This document shows positions 53,041 through 64,000 of a stretch of DNA of 64,000 bases, piece by piece; within the stretch, counting starts at the first letter, position 1, and each line of letters starts with the position of its first letter. The position numbers and the translations under genes are program-made. The notes beneath the pieces were generated by a model. It saw nothing but the letters and a program-made list of their open reading frames with translations. It ran no database searches and was not told the DNA's origin. This DNA is from Berberis thunbergii (lineage: Eukaryota > Streptophyta > Magnoliopsida > Ranunculales > Berberidaceae): positions 124,001 through 188,000 of the forward strand of contig QNQO01001155.1 of the NCBI GenBank assembly GCA_003290165.1, in the 5' to 3' direction.

Positions 53041-54823
53041 TAGGGCTGGCAATTTGACCTGAGCCCGCCAACCCGACTCGAAGTACGCTGGTATAAACGG
53101 GTTTGGGTTGAGGTTTCACGGGTTTTAGGTAGTTTTGGGCTAGCCTGTTAAGTTCAAATGTAAGTTCAGGTTGAGCTTGTGTAACCTATGAGCTCCTGAG
53201 GAACAAAATTGACAAGATTATATATTATATGTCTCCTTTAATTTTGTAAATTCGGAAATGATTTATACTTGACCAAATGATGAATCACACCATCTTTACA
53301 CATTAAGAAATAGTGGATTTAAAATTTCACTTAAATAAATGTTTTTTATATTTTGGAATATGTGTATCTATAAAAGCTATTAAATCAAATATTTTCTGAT
53401 TGATGTCTTACTTGTAGCAATTAGGAGTCAAATTCATTGATTATATAAGTTATTAAAATAAAACAAAATATTCCTTCTAGGGATGGCAACGGGGCGAATT
53501 TGAGCAAATCCATCCCCGCCCCGCGAGAGATTTCGGGTCCCCAAAACGCCCCACATACCCGTTTATCATTTTTTTTAAAAACCATCCCCGACCCAGACAG
53601 ATAGGCGGATATCCACCCCGCCCATTTAACCCAAAAAAAAAACAGATATTACTTATATTGTTATACATACAAAAAAAAATACAACAAATTACAAAAAAAA
53701 AAAAAAAAAAAATACATTCGATCTAAAGATCAGATCTGAGTACTCTGATCTAAAAAAAATACAACAAATTCAAAAAAAAAATTACAACATATTACAAATA
53801 AATTGATCTAAAATATTCGATCTCTGAGATCAGATCAGATCAAAAAAAAAACATTTGATCTAAAGATCAGATCTGAGTCCTCTGATAAAAAGAAATACAA
53901 CAAATTCAAAAAAAATTACAACATATTACAAATAAATCGATCTAAAATATTCGATCTCTGAGATCAGATCAGATCAGATCTTGATCTCGATCGGATCATG
54001 ATTAGATCTTGATCTCGATCAGATCTGGATCAGATCAGATCTTGATCTTGATCTTGATCAAATCAGATCTTGATCTTGATCAAATCAGATCTTGATCTTG
54101 ATCAAATCAGATCTTGATCTAGAGGAGGAAACCCTTTGTCATTCGAGAGCAGGGAGGCAGATCGCGGCGTGAGGGGAGCAGCGAGCAGGGAGGATCTCGG
54201 CATCTCGCTGATCTCGCGGCGTGAGGGGAGCAGGGAGGATCTCGGGCTCGGCGACTCGCGGCGTGAGGGGAGCAGGGAGCAGGGAGGATGTCGGCGTCTC
54301 GCGGCGTGAGGGAGGGCGAGGTGGTGTACTGGTGTGCGATGTGAGGGAGGGAGGGAGGGAGATCGCTGCTCTGTGAGAAAATGGACGCTTGGTGCTATGT
54401 GAGAGGGAGAGTTTAGTGAGGTGAGGGTGAGGGACTCTGTGAGAGAACGGGCGCTTGAGGGTGAGGGAGCAAATGGGCGAATGTGAAAAAAGAGTTTATC
54501 CATTATATAGGTGAAGGGCATTTTTGTAAATTTGTTGGTTAAACGGATATCCGCGGGGCTTGCGGGGCGGATATGGCCAAATCCGTATCCGCCCCGAATA
54601 GTGAACAAATATTTTTTGGATACCCGAAATCACCTGAAAATCCTTTCAGCCATATCCAAAACCGCCCCAAACGGATTGGGTGGGGCGGATATCCGTGAAA
54701 ATCCGCCCCACTGCCATCCCTAATTCCTTCACATAAAGGGTCACCCAATAACTAAATGGGTCACGTTCAAGTTTGATTTATATGTCTCGCCAACCCTCAT
54801 GGCCCGGCCCATTGCCAGTCCTA
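53041..54823. mobile_element. Outer hAT-type element (TAGGGCTGGCAA ends) holding another element
   Basis: It starts TAGGGCTGGCAATTTGACC and, read inward from the right, TAGGACTGGCAATGGGCC. GTTATCC is present directly outside both ends (53034-53040, 54824-54830), giving a 7- or 8-base duplication. Without the nested element at 53478-54722 and its duplicated site it would be about 530 bases. Both arms contain CCCGCCAACCC-like strings. No protein. Confidence 0.75.
53478..54722. mobile_element. Non-autonomous hAT-type element (family TAGGGATGGCA), copy 3, GATC-expanded
   Basis: 1245 bases, TAGGGATGGCAACGGGGCGA to CCGCCCCACTGCCATCCCTA, with the perfect 8-base duplication ATTCCTTC (53470-53477, 54723-54730). 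It is inverted relative to copies at 18665 and 39798. The extra length is a GATC-rich block (53718-54122): two repeats of about 125 bases, then AGATC-dense sequence, then three CAAATCAGATCTTGATCTTG units of 22 bases. A GC-rich tract follows (54150-54350). Confidence 0.88.
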
Positions 54824-55208
54824 GTTATCCAGTAATCCAACCTCATCAAATTGCATTACAATGGCCATTAGTCGCGACAAGTGTTACCGTTTGACATTTT
54901 GTAAACTTGGAGGGTCATTGGACTAAAGTTCTAAATGGGGAAGATCTGCATTTATAATGAACTCAAGGCTATGGAAAAGTATTATCAGTGGGCGCGATTG
55001 CTTCAAAATTAATTTTTGGCTCACTACGGCGGCTCTTATCATATACAGTTGTTCATCCAGTCCGCCTGTTAACACCACTCATTCTTGTGTGCAAGATATG
55101 TTCCATATGGACAATTGAGGTTGGAAAACTAAGTTCCTTACTGAGCACGAACTGTCTCCCCAATTGCAGAATGTAAACCAAAGTGATCTCATGTCCATGA
55201 AGGCAATT

Positions 55209-56797
55209 GTTGTAAAAATAATATTTGGAGAATTGTATTATTATTGTTGTTATTCCTTGACTGAATACAAGTTTATATAAGCTAACTTCTACCTAACCTT
55301 GTAGAAACGAGAAACTTAAAACTTGCTATACAAAATAGAGTATTATACTGACTTTCCTATTCTAACTTTCCTAGTCTGACTTTACTTCTTTAACTATTCT
55401 GACTTTCCTATTCTAACTTTTCTATAATTGTACTTTCCTTCTTGTAGAGGTAAATCAATCTTGGACTTGGGTTTGGCTATGTTGAGTGCAAGCCCTACAT
55501 ATTCTAACACGCCCCCGCAAGACGTAGATGAAATATGCAGCTTGGAGAAAACTTTAATGTCCAATTTGGTGAAGAAATCATCACTATCGAGTGAATGACT
55601 AATGGTTTGACTCAAGTCAGCATGACTCCCCCTCAGCGTGAAGGCTGGTATTGCTCAACATTGGTGATGGTATTGCTTAGCGTTGGTGCTAGTATTGCTC
55701 AGTTTGGTGTTGGTATCTTTTTTGGAGCTTGTGTGGTGGTACAGAGTTAATCTTGGGGTGCAAATAGCAAAATAAAGAGAATTGAATTTCCCTCCAAAAC
55801 TTCTTCTTCTTCGTTGTTGCGTTTCGTTGTTACTACAATAGAGAAAACGAGGGAGAGATTGAAGGAAACTAGGGAGGACAAAAGGTGTTGAGGAAGTGGA
55901 TGATGGGGACGATGGTTGTCGGCGAGATGGTGGTTGTCGGTGCGAGTTTCATCTCTGATTCATGATATTTTCTTCTTGTTGCATGATATCTTGTTACTGC
56001 AATTTTTCTGTGTTCGTTGGTGTTCTATTTTGTTGTGTGAACTCTGTTTCCCTAACAGAGATTGTGACAGGGAGCTGTGACGAGATTTTTGGTAACGGTG
56101 GTGGTCGTCGGCGAGGTACTGTGAGTATCGGTGATGTGCTTGCAAGGTGACTGGTTGTCGAGATGATGAAAGAGTATGGTGAAGGTTCGAGCAGGATTGG
56201 GATTGCTTATGTGATGTTAGGTGAACTGATTTTTGTTGTTTTGAGAAGATGCGTGCTTGTGTGGCTGTGTAGTTGTAGTGTTCGTGAACAAAACAGAGAA
56301 GAATATGTTTATTGTGTGAGTCGGCGGAAGCTGCGATGAGCGCCGATGATGGCGTCGAAAATGGTGATGATGTTCTAATTTGCTAAGATGAAAAAGATAG
56401 TTGGATTTTGGCCATGAAGATGAAGGCGAAGTTGCAGTAATTGATTGATTGAAATTTCTTGATGGGGTTTTCATGGTGATGTTCATTGGTTTAAGTGTGT
56501 AGCAAGTATCCTTCCCGCCTCTTGTGTCTACGGTCAAAGTGTGTAGTCGACAGAGGCAGGGAAGAGCTTGAGTCCCCGAAGTCTTATGTCACTAGAGAAA
56601 GTTGTTCTAACTTTCCTATTCCGACTTTACTTCTTTAACTATTTCGACTTTCTTATTCTAACTTTCACATTCTGATTTTACTTCTTTAACTATTCTAACT
56701 TTTTTATTCTTGTATTTTTATTCTTGTAGAGGTAAATCAATCTTGGACTTGGGCTTGGGCTTGGATATAGTGAGTGCAAACCCTACATATTCTAACA
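55209..56797 (-). mobile_element. LTR retroelement remnant with about 1.1 kb internal sequence
   Basis: On the minus strand an LTR starts TGTTAGAATATGTAGGG at 55509 and ends TTTTTACAACA at 55209 (301 bases, TATA box TTATATAAAC near 55272-55281). It is preceded by the purine tract TTGCGGGGGCG. A second, truncated LTR starts with the same bases at 56797 and stays similar to about 56610. Both hold repeats of GAAAGTTAGAATAG. No primer site or pol sequence is left. Confidence 0.65.
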
Positions 56798-58123
56798 TAA
56801 CAGAGTACCAACATAACAATAACATGCAGTACCACCTTGTGCCTGATTCGGTTAAAACTGACCCTAAAAGTCTCAACTTCCTTTGGTTATTTGCTTATTA
56901 CCGTATCCTTCATTATCTACTCTTCATAAAAGAAGTGTTGGGATAACCATTTTTCTACCTTGCGCCATAACCTCACTGAGAATAATTTTCATATCCTTTG
57001 GGAATGCCATGAAGCACAAAATGTTTGGATATTTACAAATAATTGTAATGACAAATCACACAACATGATTCTAACTTTGGAGGCTAATTGATGAAGTGTT
57101 GGAGCTAGCTTTTCTTCATCATCAAAACAAAGCAAAAATTGACGAGATATTAAATTGTTTCAGTTTATATTTACCAATGTTTTTGCTTACCTAGGAATCT
57201 ATTGGGTTTCCAGTTCTTTTTCTAGAACAAGATTTCTCTAATCATTCCATACGTGGAAGCATGTCAGCGAATGTAAAATGACGATTTTTTGGGTACCCAC
57301 TTAAAATTTCATTTTTTAGGATGAGGTTTTGATGAGTTCCTTGTTCAATTACATTCTGGAAACAATTACTAAAAAAAAAATTAATCATTGAGTTAAAAAG
57401 GATGCATGTAATATTTCTGGGGGGTTGAGACTTCAAAGACTACGATGTCAATCAATATGCTTGCCTAAGGTTTTGTTGCGGATACATGTGATGAACAACA
57501 TAAAGGGGAAAAAGAAGTAATCTCGCTTTGTTTCCCTAAAGCCCATTTTAATCTTGGTCCATAACCATGAAATCCCTTTGGATTTACATAAATGCTCACT
57601 ACTAAAGCAAAGATCGGTGACTTAGTTCTTCTCCCATGCCATATGAAACCTCAAATCCACGGAAACTCTACTTCTTGAATGACCTCAGATAGCAAGAAAT
57701 GGATGCTAAAGAAACTCTAGTGTAATCATATAATGGTGGGGCTACCATTATGTTTTTTGTAGTGACGAATTTTGTATGTGTTCCTAAGAAAAGAATTTTT
57801 TCCATTTTTCGAGGTATCAAAGGGGAGTGGAAACACATAAGAACTCTTGAGTGGAAATTGAAAAGAAATGAGAATATATATTTCATGATAACACTCAATT
57901 TCCTAGATATTCCTTATCCCTAAACAGTTGAGCTCCTTTCTCTTTTGAAAAATAGAAAAACAATATGGTTTCCCTAATTAATTAAGAAAACAAAATAGGT
58001 TACTCTCCCTGGGACTAGGACTATAGAACAGGAGTGAAAAAGAAATTTAAAAAATAATAATAATAATAATAATAAATATATAAAATAAATAAAACCCTAA
58101 TACAATCAGTCTCTTAACCAAAT
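56798..58123. other. Unassigned AT-rich region
   Basis: Only short frames; an (AAT)n run lies at about 58050-58073. I see no gene or element end. Confidence 0.35.
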
Positions 58124-58179
58124 TTTTTTTCTTTTTTCTTTTTTCTTTTTTCTTTTTTCTTTTTCTTTTTTCTTTTTTC
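58124..58179. repeat. T5-6C microsatellite
   Basis: TTTTTTC units (with one TTTTTC) repeat about eight times. The frame on the minus strand that crosses it is Lys/Glu-rich by composition only. Confidence 0.8.
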
Positions 58180-60495
58180 AAGTTTAGATAGCCATGGAGG
58201 GTGGTTAATTTGCACCAAAGAGGCAAATAAAAAATAGTCATAACAATACCACAATAGTTGAATGGTCAAATCTGTCGAGTGAACTTTTCAGATGATCTTC
58301 TCAAGGTTATGGGAATATGTTGCTTCAAACATGCCCAGAGTCCTATCTCCTCACTTTCCACCTTTTATTATGTCAAATTGTGGTCGCCCACACCAGGCAG
58401 GCACTTCTTATTTTTTCTCAACTTTTTCAGTTCCAAACTCTTTGGAATGGATAAGCTTTTTGACAATCATCACTTCTATTAGGAAAAACATTAAAAAAAA
58501 AGTTGAATGAATAAGACAACTCCTATTATGACAAGAACAATGTTAGAGTGTCGATCGAGTTATGCAAGTTCGTATCTTCTTCTGAACAATGTCAAACAAA
58601 TAAATTGTTGAAGCATCACAACTTGTTATGTCCGCTCTGGAAAATGTCACAATTTGGACAAGGATAACAAGTTTAGTTTACAAGACCATTTCCAATTGTA
58701 GAGGATGGATAGGGATGGATCCCTATCCATGTCAATGCAAAATGGCCCAATCACAAAATGCAAAAATGGACTAAAAACATCGGACGGCTTTTGGACTTAA
58801 AAAGCCCACGAAATCCCCTCCTTCTCTTCTTATTCTCATCTGCAAAAACAAGAGTTTTGCAGCCATCTAAACCCCATTTTCTACCCCGATTTCATCTATT
58901 GTTTTCCCTTATTTTGCTCATTCTCTTACCCTTTTCAAAATCAAAAGTTTTTTACGGTTAAAATGAGGAAATTGTGAAGGTTCATTCTTAAAGCTAGTTC
59001 TCAACTAGTATCTCGAGGTGATGGTGGAGAAAGTCATCATCTGCACCCCCTCTACAACCACCACCACCTCCGCTAATGGACAATGTAGAGGAAGACATGG
59101 CTTTTCAAAGAGGAAGACGATGCAATCAGACCTCCTCCATAGCAAAGATTTGAGCGAGTGTACATGTCAGTGGAACCGGAATAGAAGTCGACTCACATCT
59201 CACATAAGAAAATTTTGATCAAAACGTTATTTTATTTATTTTTAATTTATATGCTCAAGTCAGTAGCTCGGTTGGAGATGGAGATAAATCTGGATAGAAC
59301 TCAGATAAAGTTGCAGACATTTGTCGAATGTTCCCTTTACCTTATATAATGATCATTGGTAATTTCCTGCGTGACTTAAGCATGTGAGAAGCAACGAGAT
59401 GAAACATTCTTCGCAACGGTCTCCTTATTTATGAAGATACATCCTCAAAGCATAACTCCCTCCATGACTCTTTTTCTCTGTGACGTTCCTCCTCTTTAGG
59501 GAGAACTTTACTAGGCCTATATTTGGGCCTTTAACTAAGGTTTATTCTGACTGGCCCTGTTTGGGTTTTATGACTGGATTTGCCCTTTTTGGCTTTGTGA
59601 ATTGGCCTAATTTGGGATACTTGATCCTCGTGATGGATGATTTCTGCTACGTGTACGGCTGCAATATCAGTCTTATTTGATGTATCATCAGGCATTGTCA
59701 TTGCATTAAGTTAGAGGTGGTTGAGTAGTACCCATTTTTTTTACTTTTCAATTGGAGAAATGCCCTTTACCCCTTTAGACTTCTATATGATCACTAATAT
59801 TCCAATTGGGAGAATATAGCTCATTCCATTTTTAGAATATCATATTGAATTTGTCAGAACTTTATGTCATGGAGTGACTAGTAATGAAATGAATAAGCGA
59901 AGTATTTCTACTTTCGAAAAGTGTTCATAGACTCGATTGAAAAAGGGGATGTGATTGGACTTCCTAGTCCTCAATTCACTAGTGACTACTTCGAAGAAGT
60001 GTAAAAGAGCTTAACAAACAGGAAACCCAATTATTGGGGACATTTTGTCGCATTTATCCTTTTATGTCTTGAGGACTATACTTTTTAACAACAACAAACA
60101 CTTCATTCGATTGGGATAGATTTCACCATTTCTACCTCTAAATAAGATAGGAAAATTTCTTCGAAATCATTGGATAGCGGTATTCTAGTTAACTTGTACA
60201 AAAGGACTTGATGATGCATCAAATTCCAAGTTTGGCATTTGTGGATGCACGATATTGTTGTTGGTATGACATGTTTTATTTTAATAATTTCATTTAGTAA
60301 TTTGATTTTATTAATTCATTTAGTAGGTTGACATTATTATCTTTTTCTGTGTACTGTATTGGCGGTACGAGTACTTGCTTAAATGAAATCTAATTTTGAA
60401 ACCCCATGATCATCGTGTCGTGACTATAATGCAATGTTACATTGAGAATAATCGAGTACTTAGTTATCATGAAGTTGGGGACAATGTGTATAACG
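58180..60495. other. Unassigned region
   Basis: No recognised gene. Several frames of 60-75 codons are open but show no domain wording. Confidence 0.35.
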
Positions 60496-60539
60496 CTAAG
60501 CAGTCTTTTGATATGAATTGTTATTAGATACAATTGTTT

Positions 60540-61492
60540 GGTAACCATGGGTAAGTACATTGGAGATGATATTGAGTAACGTGGGACATCCCATGTACGA
60601 GAATGTTAGGACCCCAGCTAGTTTGTCTTCGTCTAGAGTGGTGTTTTTCTCACCGAGAGTACAAACATGGTATTTGGTGGAGAGGTGTTGGATGCAGATC
60701 ATGGGTACACAAGTTGTATCAGAATCTCCATTGCATTCCATGTTATCAATGAAAAGGCGATGCCCCAGAAAGTTGAAGAGATTGACCATTACCAAGTGAA
60801 TGGATGGACTAGTAGTATTGTTTTTCAACAAGAGGAACTTAACTACCAAAAATTTTGGGACAGAAGTGCATTTTATATTTATTTATTATTTGTACACTTG
60901 AAGTATTAATATATTCCATTTTGTACACTTACATTAAATTTTTTTTATTCTTCAGTGGCACCATCATCCACGTAGGTGAATCGAGCATATATGGGAGCTA
61001 ATATAGATTATTATACGACTGTCGCGATTCGGGATGACGCTAGGATTCCAGCACCTGCTAACTTGACATTTGAACCACGCGCGTACAAAGCAGTTCCTCC
61101 TTTTCAAATTGGTAATGTGGACGATCAGTGGACATTTCAAATGGTAAGTTCGCAAGGGTCAGATGTTGATTGCTTATTTACCTGAGACCACAGTATTAGA
61201 CCCAGAGATCGATGCACTTGATTGGGTAAGATATATATATATATATATTTGATAATATTGTTACTAAAATTTCAATTGTTATTTCATGCAGCATATTTTG
61301 CTTGTGCGCTATATGGATTTTCTTCGAGTCAACCACCGCATGAGGCATCCATTCCACACCACTTCATAGGATTCTTATCGATGGTTCTCCGAGACTCAGA
61401 CCAATGCGACTGGGGACAAGTGCTAGAAGAAGAGATTGAGCGCCTCAGAAGGAGTTGAACACCGCAAGGGTTTTTGAGTCTCCGACACCTGA

Positions 61493-61546
<54 letters not shown>

Positions 61547-61571
61547 AAGGAGGAGGCGTAGAAGAGATTAG
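60540..61571 (+). pseudogene. Possible multi-exon gene relic with poly-Ser/poly-Arg tail
   Basis: Frames at 60667-60909, about 60990-61143 ('NVDDQWTFQM' at its end, followed by a GTAAGT donor), 61185-61227 ('DPEIDALDW' then GTAAGA) and from an acceptor at 61291 look like consecutive exons. The end is an (AGT)17 run (61494-61544) giving 17 Ser, then seven Arg, Asp and a TAG at 61569. Stops (near 60975) and frame conflicts between 61292 and 61494 argue for a relic or wrong exon guesses. I do not recognise the family. Confidence 0.3.
61494..61544 (+). repeat. (AGT)17 microsatellite
   Basis: Seventeen perfect AGT units, followed without a break in frame by Arg codons and a stop. Perfect units suggest recent length change. 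Confidence 0.95.
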
Positions 61572-62484
61572 TTTTTTTATGACATTAACTTTAGTTCAGT
61601 TGTTAGAAATTTACTTTAGTCGTTACTTTACTTCGACTGTTTAACATAATTATGTTTTTTTTTAGATTTACTTTAGTTGACTTCGACTTCGCACACTAGA
61701 TTTTATATTTGTGATTGATTAAGCAATTAGTGGTTCCATATTCTTCAATTATTTCAAACCCAAGACAACGTATTTAGTTTTTTTAATAAATAAAAAAATG
61801 ATAATGTTGGTGGGGATTAGCAAGGCAGGGGCAAATAGCCCGATTCAAAAAAAGGATCGTTAAAAGCTATGCAGCTTGTAAAAACCCGTTCGACTTTTCA
61901 CAAGCCCCATGTTTCTTGTTATCCATGGATAGTTTTATCCATTTTGGAAATGGATGCGAGTTATCCATCCTGTTGGGTAACCAAAATGGATAAGGATGTA
62001 TCTTTGTCCATCCTTGCCTCCTATCCATCTCCATTGGAGATTGTCCAAGAACAAGCAAATGATGAAAATCATTATCCACGGAAAATTTCAGCTCTAGGCA
62101 CAACTAAGAACCAAATCAATGAGACATTAACTCTTATGCAGCCCCGGCGAGGCCTTCAAGCAAGTGACCGATCTTAGGGAGGAGAGGTTCCTCAATCCCT
62201 CTAGCAATAGTTCTAGCTGTCTACAAAAACGAGCACTCAACTTTGCAGTGAGGTTTTTCAGTTCTACGAGTAGGGCTTAAACATTGAAGCAATCCCAGAT
62301 AAGGTCATGTAGTATGAAGGGAAGAAAGGTGAGGGAGCTTTTGCAATAATCCCAGCACCTTTTCATTGCACTTAGTCACTTGTACAGATTGCATAGCTAC
62401 GTTGCGCTGATGACCATCCTCCAAATCAGGCATCCTAATTAACTTAAGTTAGTCAACTAGACATGAAACAACCTACCATCACTG
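61572..62484. other. Unassigned region
   Basis: It holds several TATCCAT and GGATGG strings (61918-62030), some palindromic (TATCCATGGATAG), which may belong to an element whose ends I cannot fix. Confidence 0.3.
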
Positions 62485-62487
62485 CAA

Positions 62488-63795
62488 AGGATGGACAAGA
62501 ATCCTAGTCCCAACCCTGACCGATATGGTCCCGACCCATTTCAACCCTGGACCAACCGGTTCTTTCCATTTTCATCTCAGTCTTGAACCGATTGGAACCA
62601 GGACGAAACTGGTTTCTACAACTTTAGTCTCGAACCGTCCTAGTTACTATAGTGGATCAAGTGCAAGCCCAAACCCAACTTGAATTGAACCTCTATTGTG
62701 AAACTTAGTAAAGTGATCAAAGCCTTTCAAAAAAAATATGCCTTAAAAAAAAATTAGTAAAGTGTAAAGAATCCTAATTTAATAACTTGACTTCTCCACG
62801 CATCCGCCTCGTGGTCTCACCTCTCCCTCGCCTCTACCTCCAGATCCACGATGGCACCACCACTACCAGCCATTGCCACTAGCCGCCACCTTCGACACCG
62901 TCCACCACTACTAGGTTTTTCTTCTTCTTTAGTTATTATTCTTCTTCTTCTTCTTCTAATCTAATTTAATCCCTCAGCTTCTCTCAACTGTTCCACTCAA
63001 ATTCATGCGAATCCAACTTCCCCACCACCATAGTACAAACAATTCGCAAAACCAAAACCCAACTCTCTATTCTTTACAAGGTGGACAAAAATAAAAGTCG
63101 TCCTTAACCCGGATCTTGTCCCTTCTCTTTCTCTTTCTTCTCTGCAATCACCAGATCAACTGTCCTACAGCCCAATATTTGATCTTTATCACACAAAATA
63201 CACCAATGAGATAAAGTTTGCAGAAAAAAATTAAAAATAATAATAATAAATCAACAAATTAGAAGTCCAAACGATCTAAAATTACCCAAAAACTCACTCA
63301 GTGGCCCCTCCCCATCAATGAAACATGCAGAGCCAGATTGACACATTGGTCACTGAATTGATGGAATCTCAAATAAATTCACAAACCCCATAAAGAAAAA
63401 CCAACTTAGATTTGAATCTAATGAGAAAATTTTGACCATGACACTTTACAACTGAACTAGCTACACTACACTTCAAACCAGTGTTCGAAGAAATTCAAAG
63501 AGAATAACAGATCTTACAAGCATGGATTTTTGCAGATAAGAGGATAGATGAGAGACAGAGAGAGCGAAGATGAGAAAGAGAGTTTTATTTTATTGTTTTA
63601 CAGAGAAGATCAAAATGATTTGGGCTTGAGACCCTATCAACAATTTCAGCTTTGAACCACGATGGCATGATTCCAGTCCGGGACTAACCTGATCAGCAAG
63701 AGAACATATATATCGGATTGTTCCAATCCCATTCACTGGACAGGGAACGGGACAAGCACAATCTCAGACCGTTTCAAACCATACCCACCCCTACT
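62488..63795. mobile_element. Possible hAT-type element, ends uncertain
   Basis: The left side, CAAAGGATGGACAAGAATCC, and the right side read inward, TAGGGGTGGGTATGGTTTG, are loosely alike (purine-GG-TGG pattern), and both sides contain GAACCGAT/GGTTTCAAAC-like and GTCCCGA-like strings typical of plant non-autonomous elements. Flanks do not give a clear 8-base duplication. CT-rich microsatellite sequence lies at about 62918-62958. Confidence 0.35.
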
Positions 63796-64000
63796 CACCG
63801 GACATCCTCAAGGTCAACCCAGAGATTTTGGGTGCCCTGGGCAAAATATTCAAATGGTGCCCTTTTGTATATGCGTTGAAGAACATATCGTCAATACTCG
63901 TATAACTTGATCGGAAAATATAAGCAACTTTCAAAACGAAAGCTCACTTTTGACTTTCTAGATTAGAGGTCATTGATAAGAGTTTGTAACACAATGCTTA
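63796..64000. other. Right edge of the window, nothing recognised
   Basis: About 200 bases without a supported feature. Confidence 0.4.

Noticed and set aside
54102..54608. 168-codon minus-strand frame as a gene
   Set aside because: It lies wholly in the GATC/GC-rich inside of a hAT-type element and has a biased Ser/Pro/Arg composition with no domain.
58047..58241. Lys/Glu-rich minus-strand frame
   Set aside because: It translates the T5-6C microsatellite.

Overview
The window is nuclear DNA of a flowering plant, most likely a woody or perennial eudicot. The signs are split genes with GT-AG introns, a single-exon plant PPR editing-factor gene, xyloglucan-modifying cell-wall genes with signal peptides, an endogenous plant pararetrovirus fragment, and a very high load of plant transposon families (L1-type LINEs, Ty1/copia, TRIMs, tRNA-derived SINEs, hAT-, Mutator- and CACTA-type non-autonomous elements, a Helitron-like end). 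The species cannot be named from this sequence alone.

Four genes look intact. A PPR gene of the E/E+ class on the + strand (9271-11385) closely resembles Arabidopsis SLO2 (AT2G13600), a mitochondrial RNA-editing factor. Three xyloglucan endotransglucosylase/hydrolase (XTH) genes of the TCH4/XTH22-25 type form a cluster: XTH-A (24616-25670, -), XTH-B (28523-29591, -) and XTH-C (34474-35589, +). Each has three exons with the same intron phases, a 194-base exon 2 carrying the catalytic motif, a TATA box and full length (286, 282 and 288 residues). They are probably secreted wall-remodelling enzymes made by local duplication. Repeated intergenic segments between B and C support this, and ACGCGT boxes near A and C suggest calcium/calmodulin-linked regulation.

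Layout. 0.05-6.6 kb: a decayed LINE interrupted by a Mutator-type MITE and a hAT-type element. 7.4-8.5 kb: a tandem repeat, then an 846-base foldback element abutting the 5' side of the PPR gene. 12.5-15.6 kb: a hAT-type element with a SINE inside it, an LRR relic, a LINE ORF1 relic, a second SINE and a TRIM. 18.7-19.5 kb: a hAT-type element. 20.3-23.7 kb: a Helitron-like 3' end between two copies of a 135-base repeat, then an endogenous caulimovirid fragment with its promoter. 24.6-35.6 kb: the XTH cluster with several insertions. 36.2-44.3 kb: a hAT-type element and a defective copia element containing a TRIM and a hAT-type element. 44.3-52 kb: a CACTA-like MITE, a 48-base minisatellite and a decayed copia remnant lying inside another LTR. 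53.0-54.8 kb: one hAT-type element nested in another. 55.2-56.8 kb: an LTR-element remnant. 56.8-64 kb: mostly unassigned sequence, with a possible gene relic ending in a poly-Ser/poly-Arg tail.

The strongest new result from reading the bases is the history of insertions. At least six elements are framed by perfect 8-base target-site duplications, two by about 10 bases and one by 5 bases, so element edges and nesting order can be set at base level. I found no convincing new enzymatic system. The points most worth checking are the XTH promoter boxes split by a hAT-type insertion, the foldback beside the PPR gene, the GATC-rich expansion inside one hAT-type copy, the tRNA-like modules carried by another hAT-type family, and the Helitron/pararetrovirus junction.
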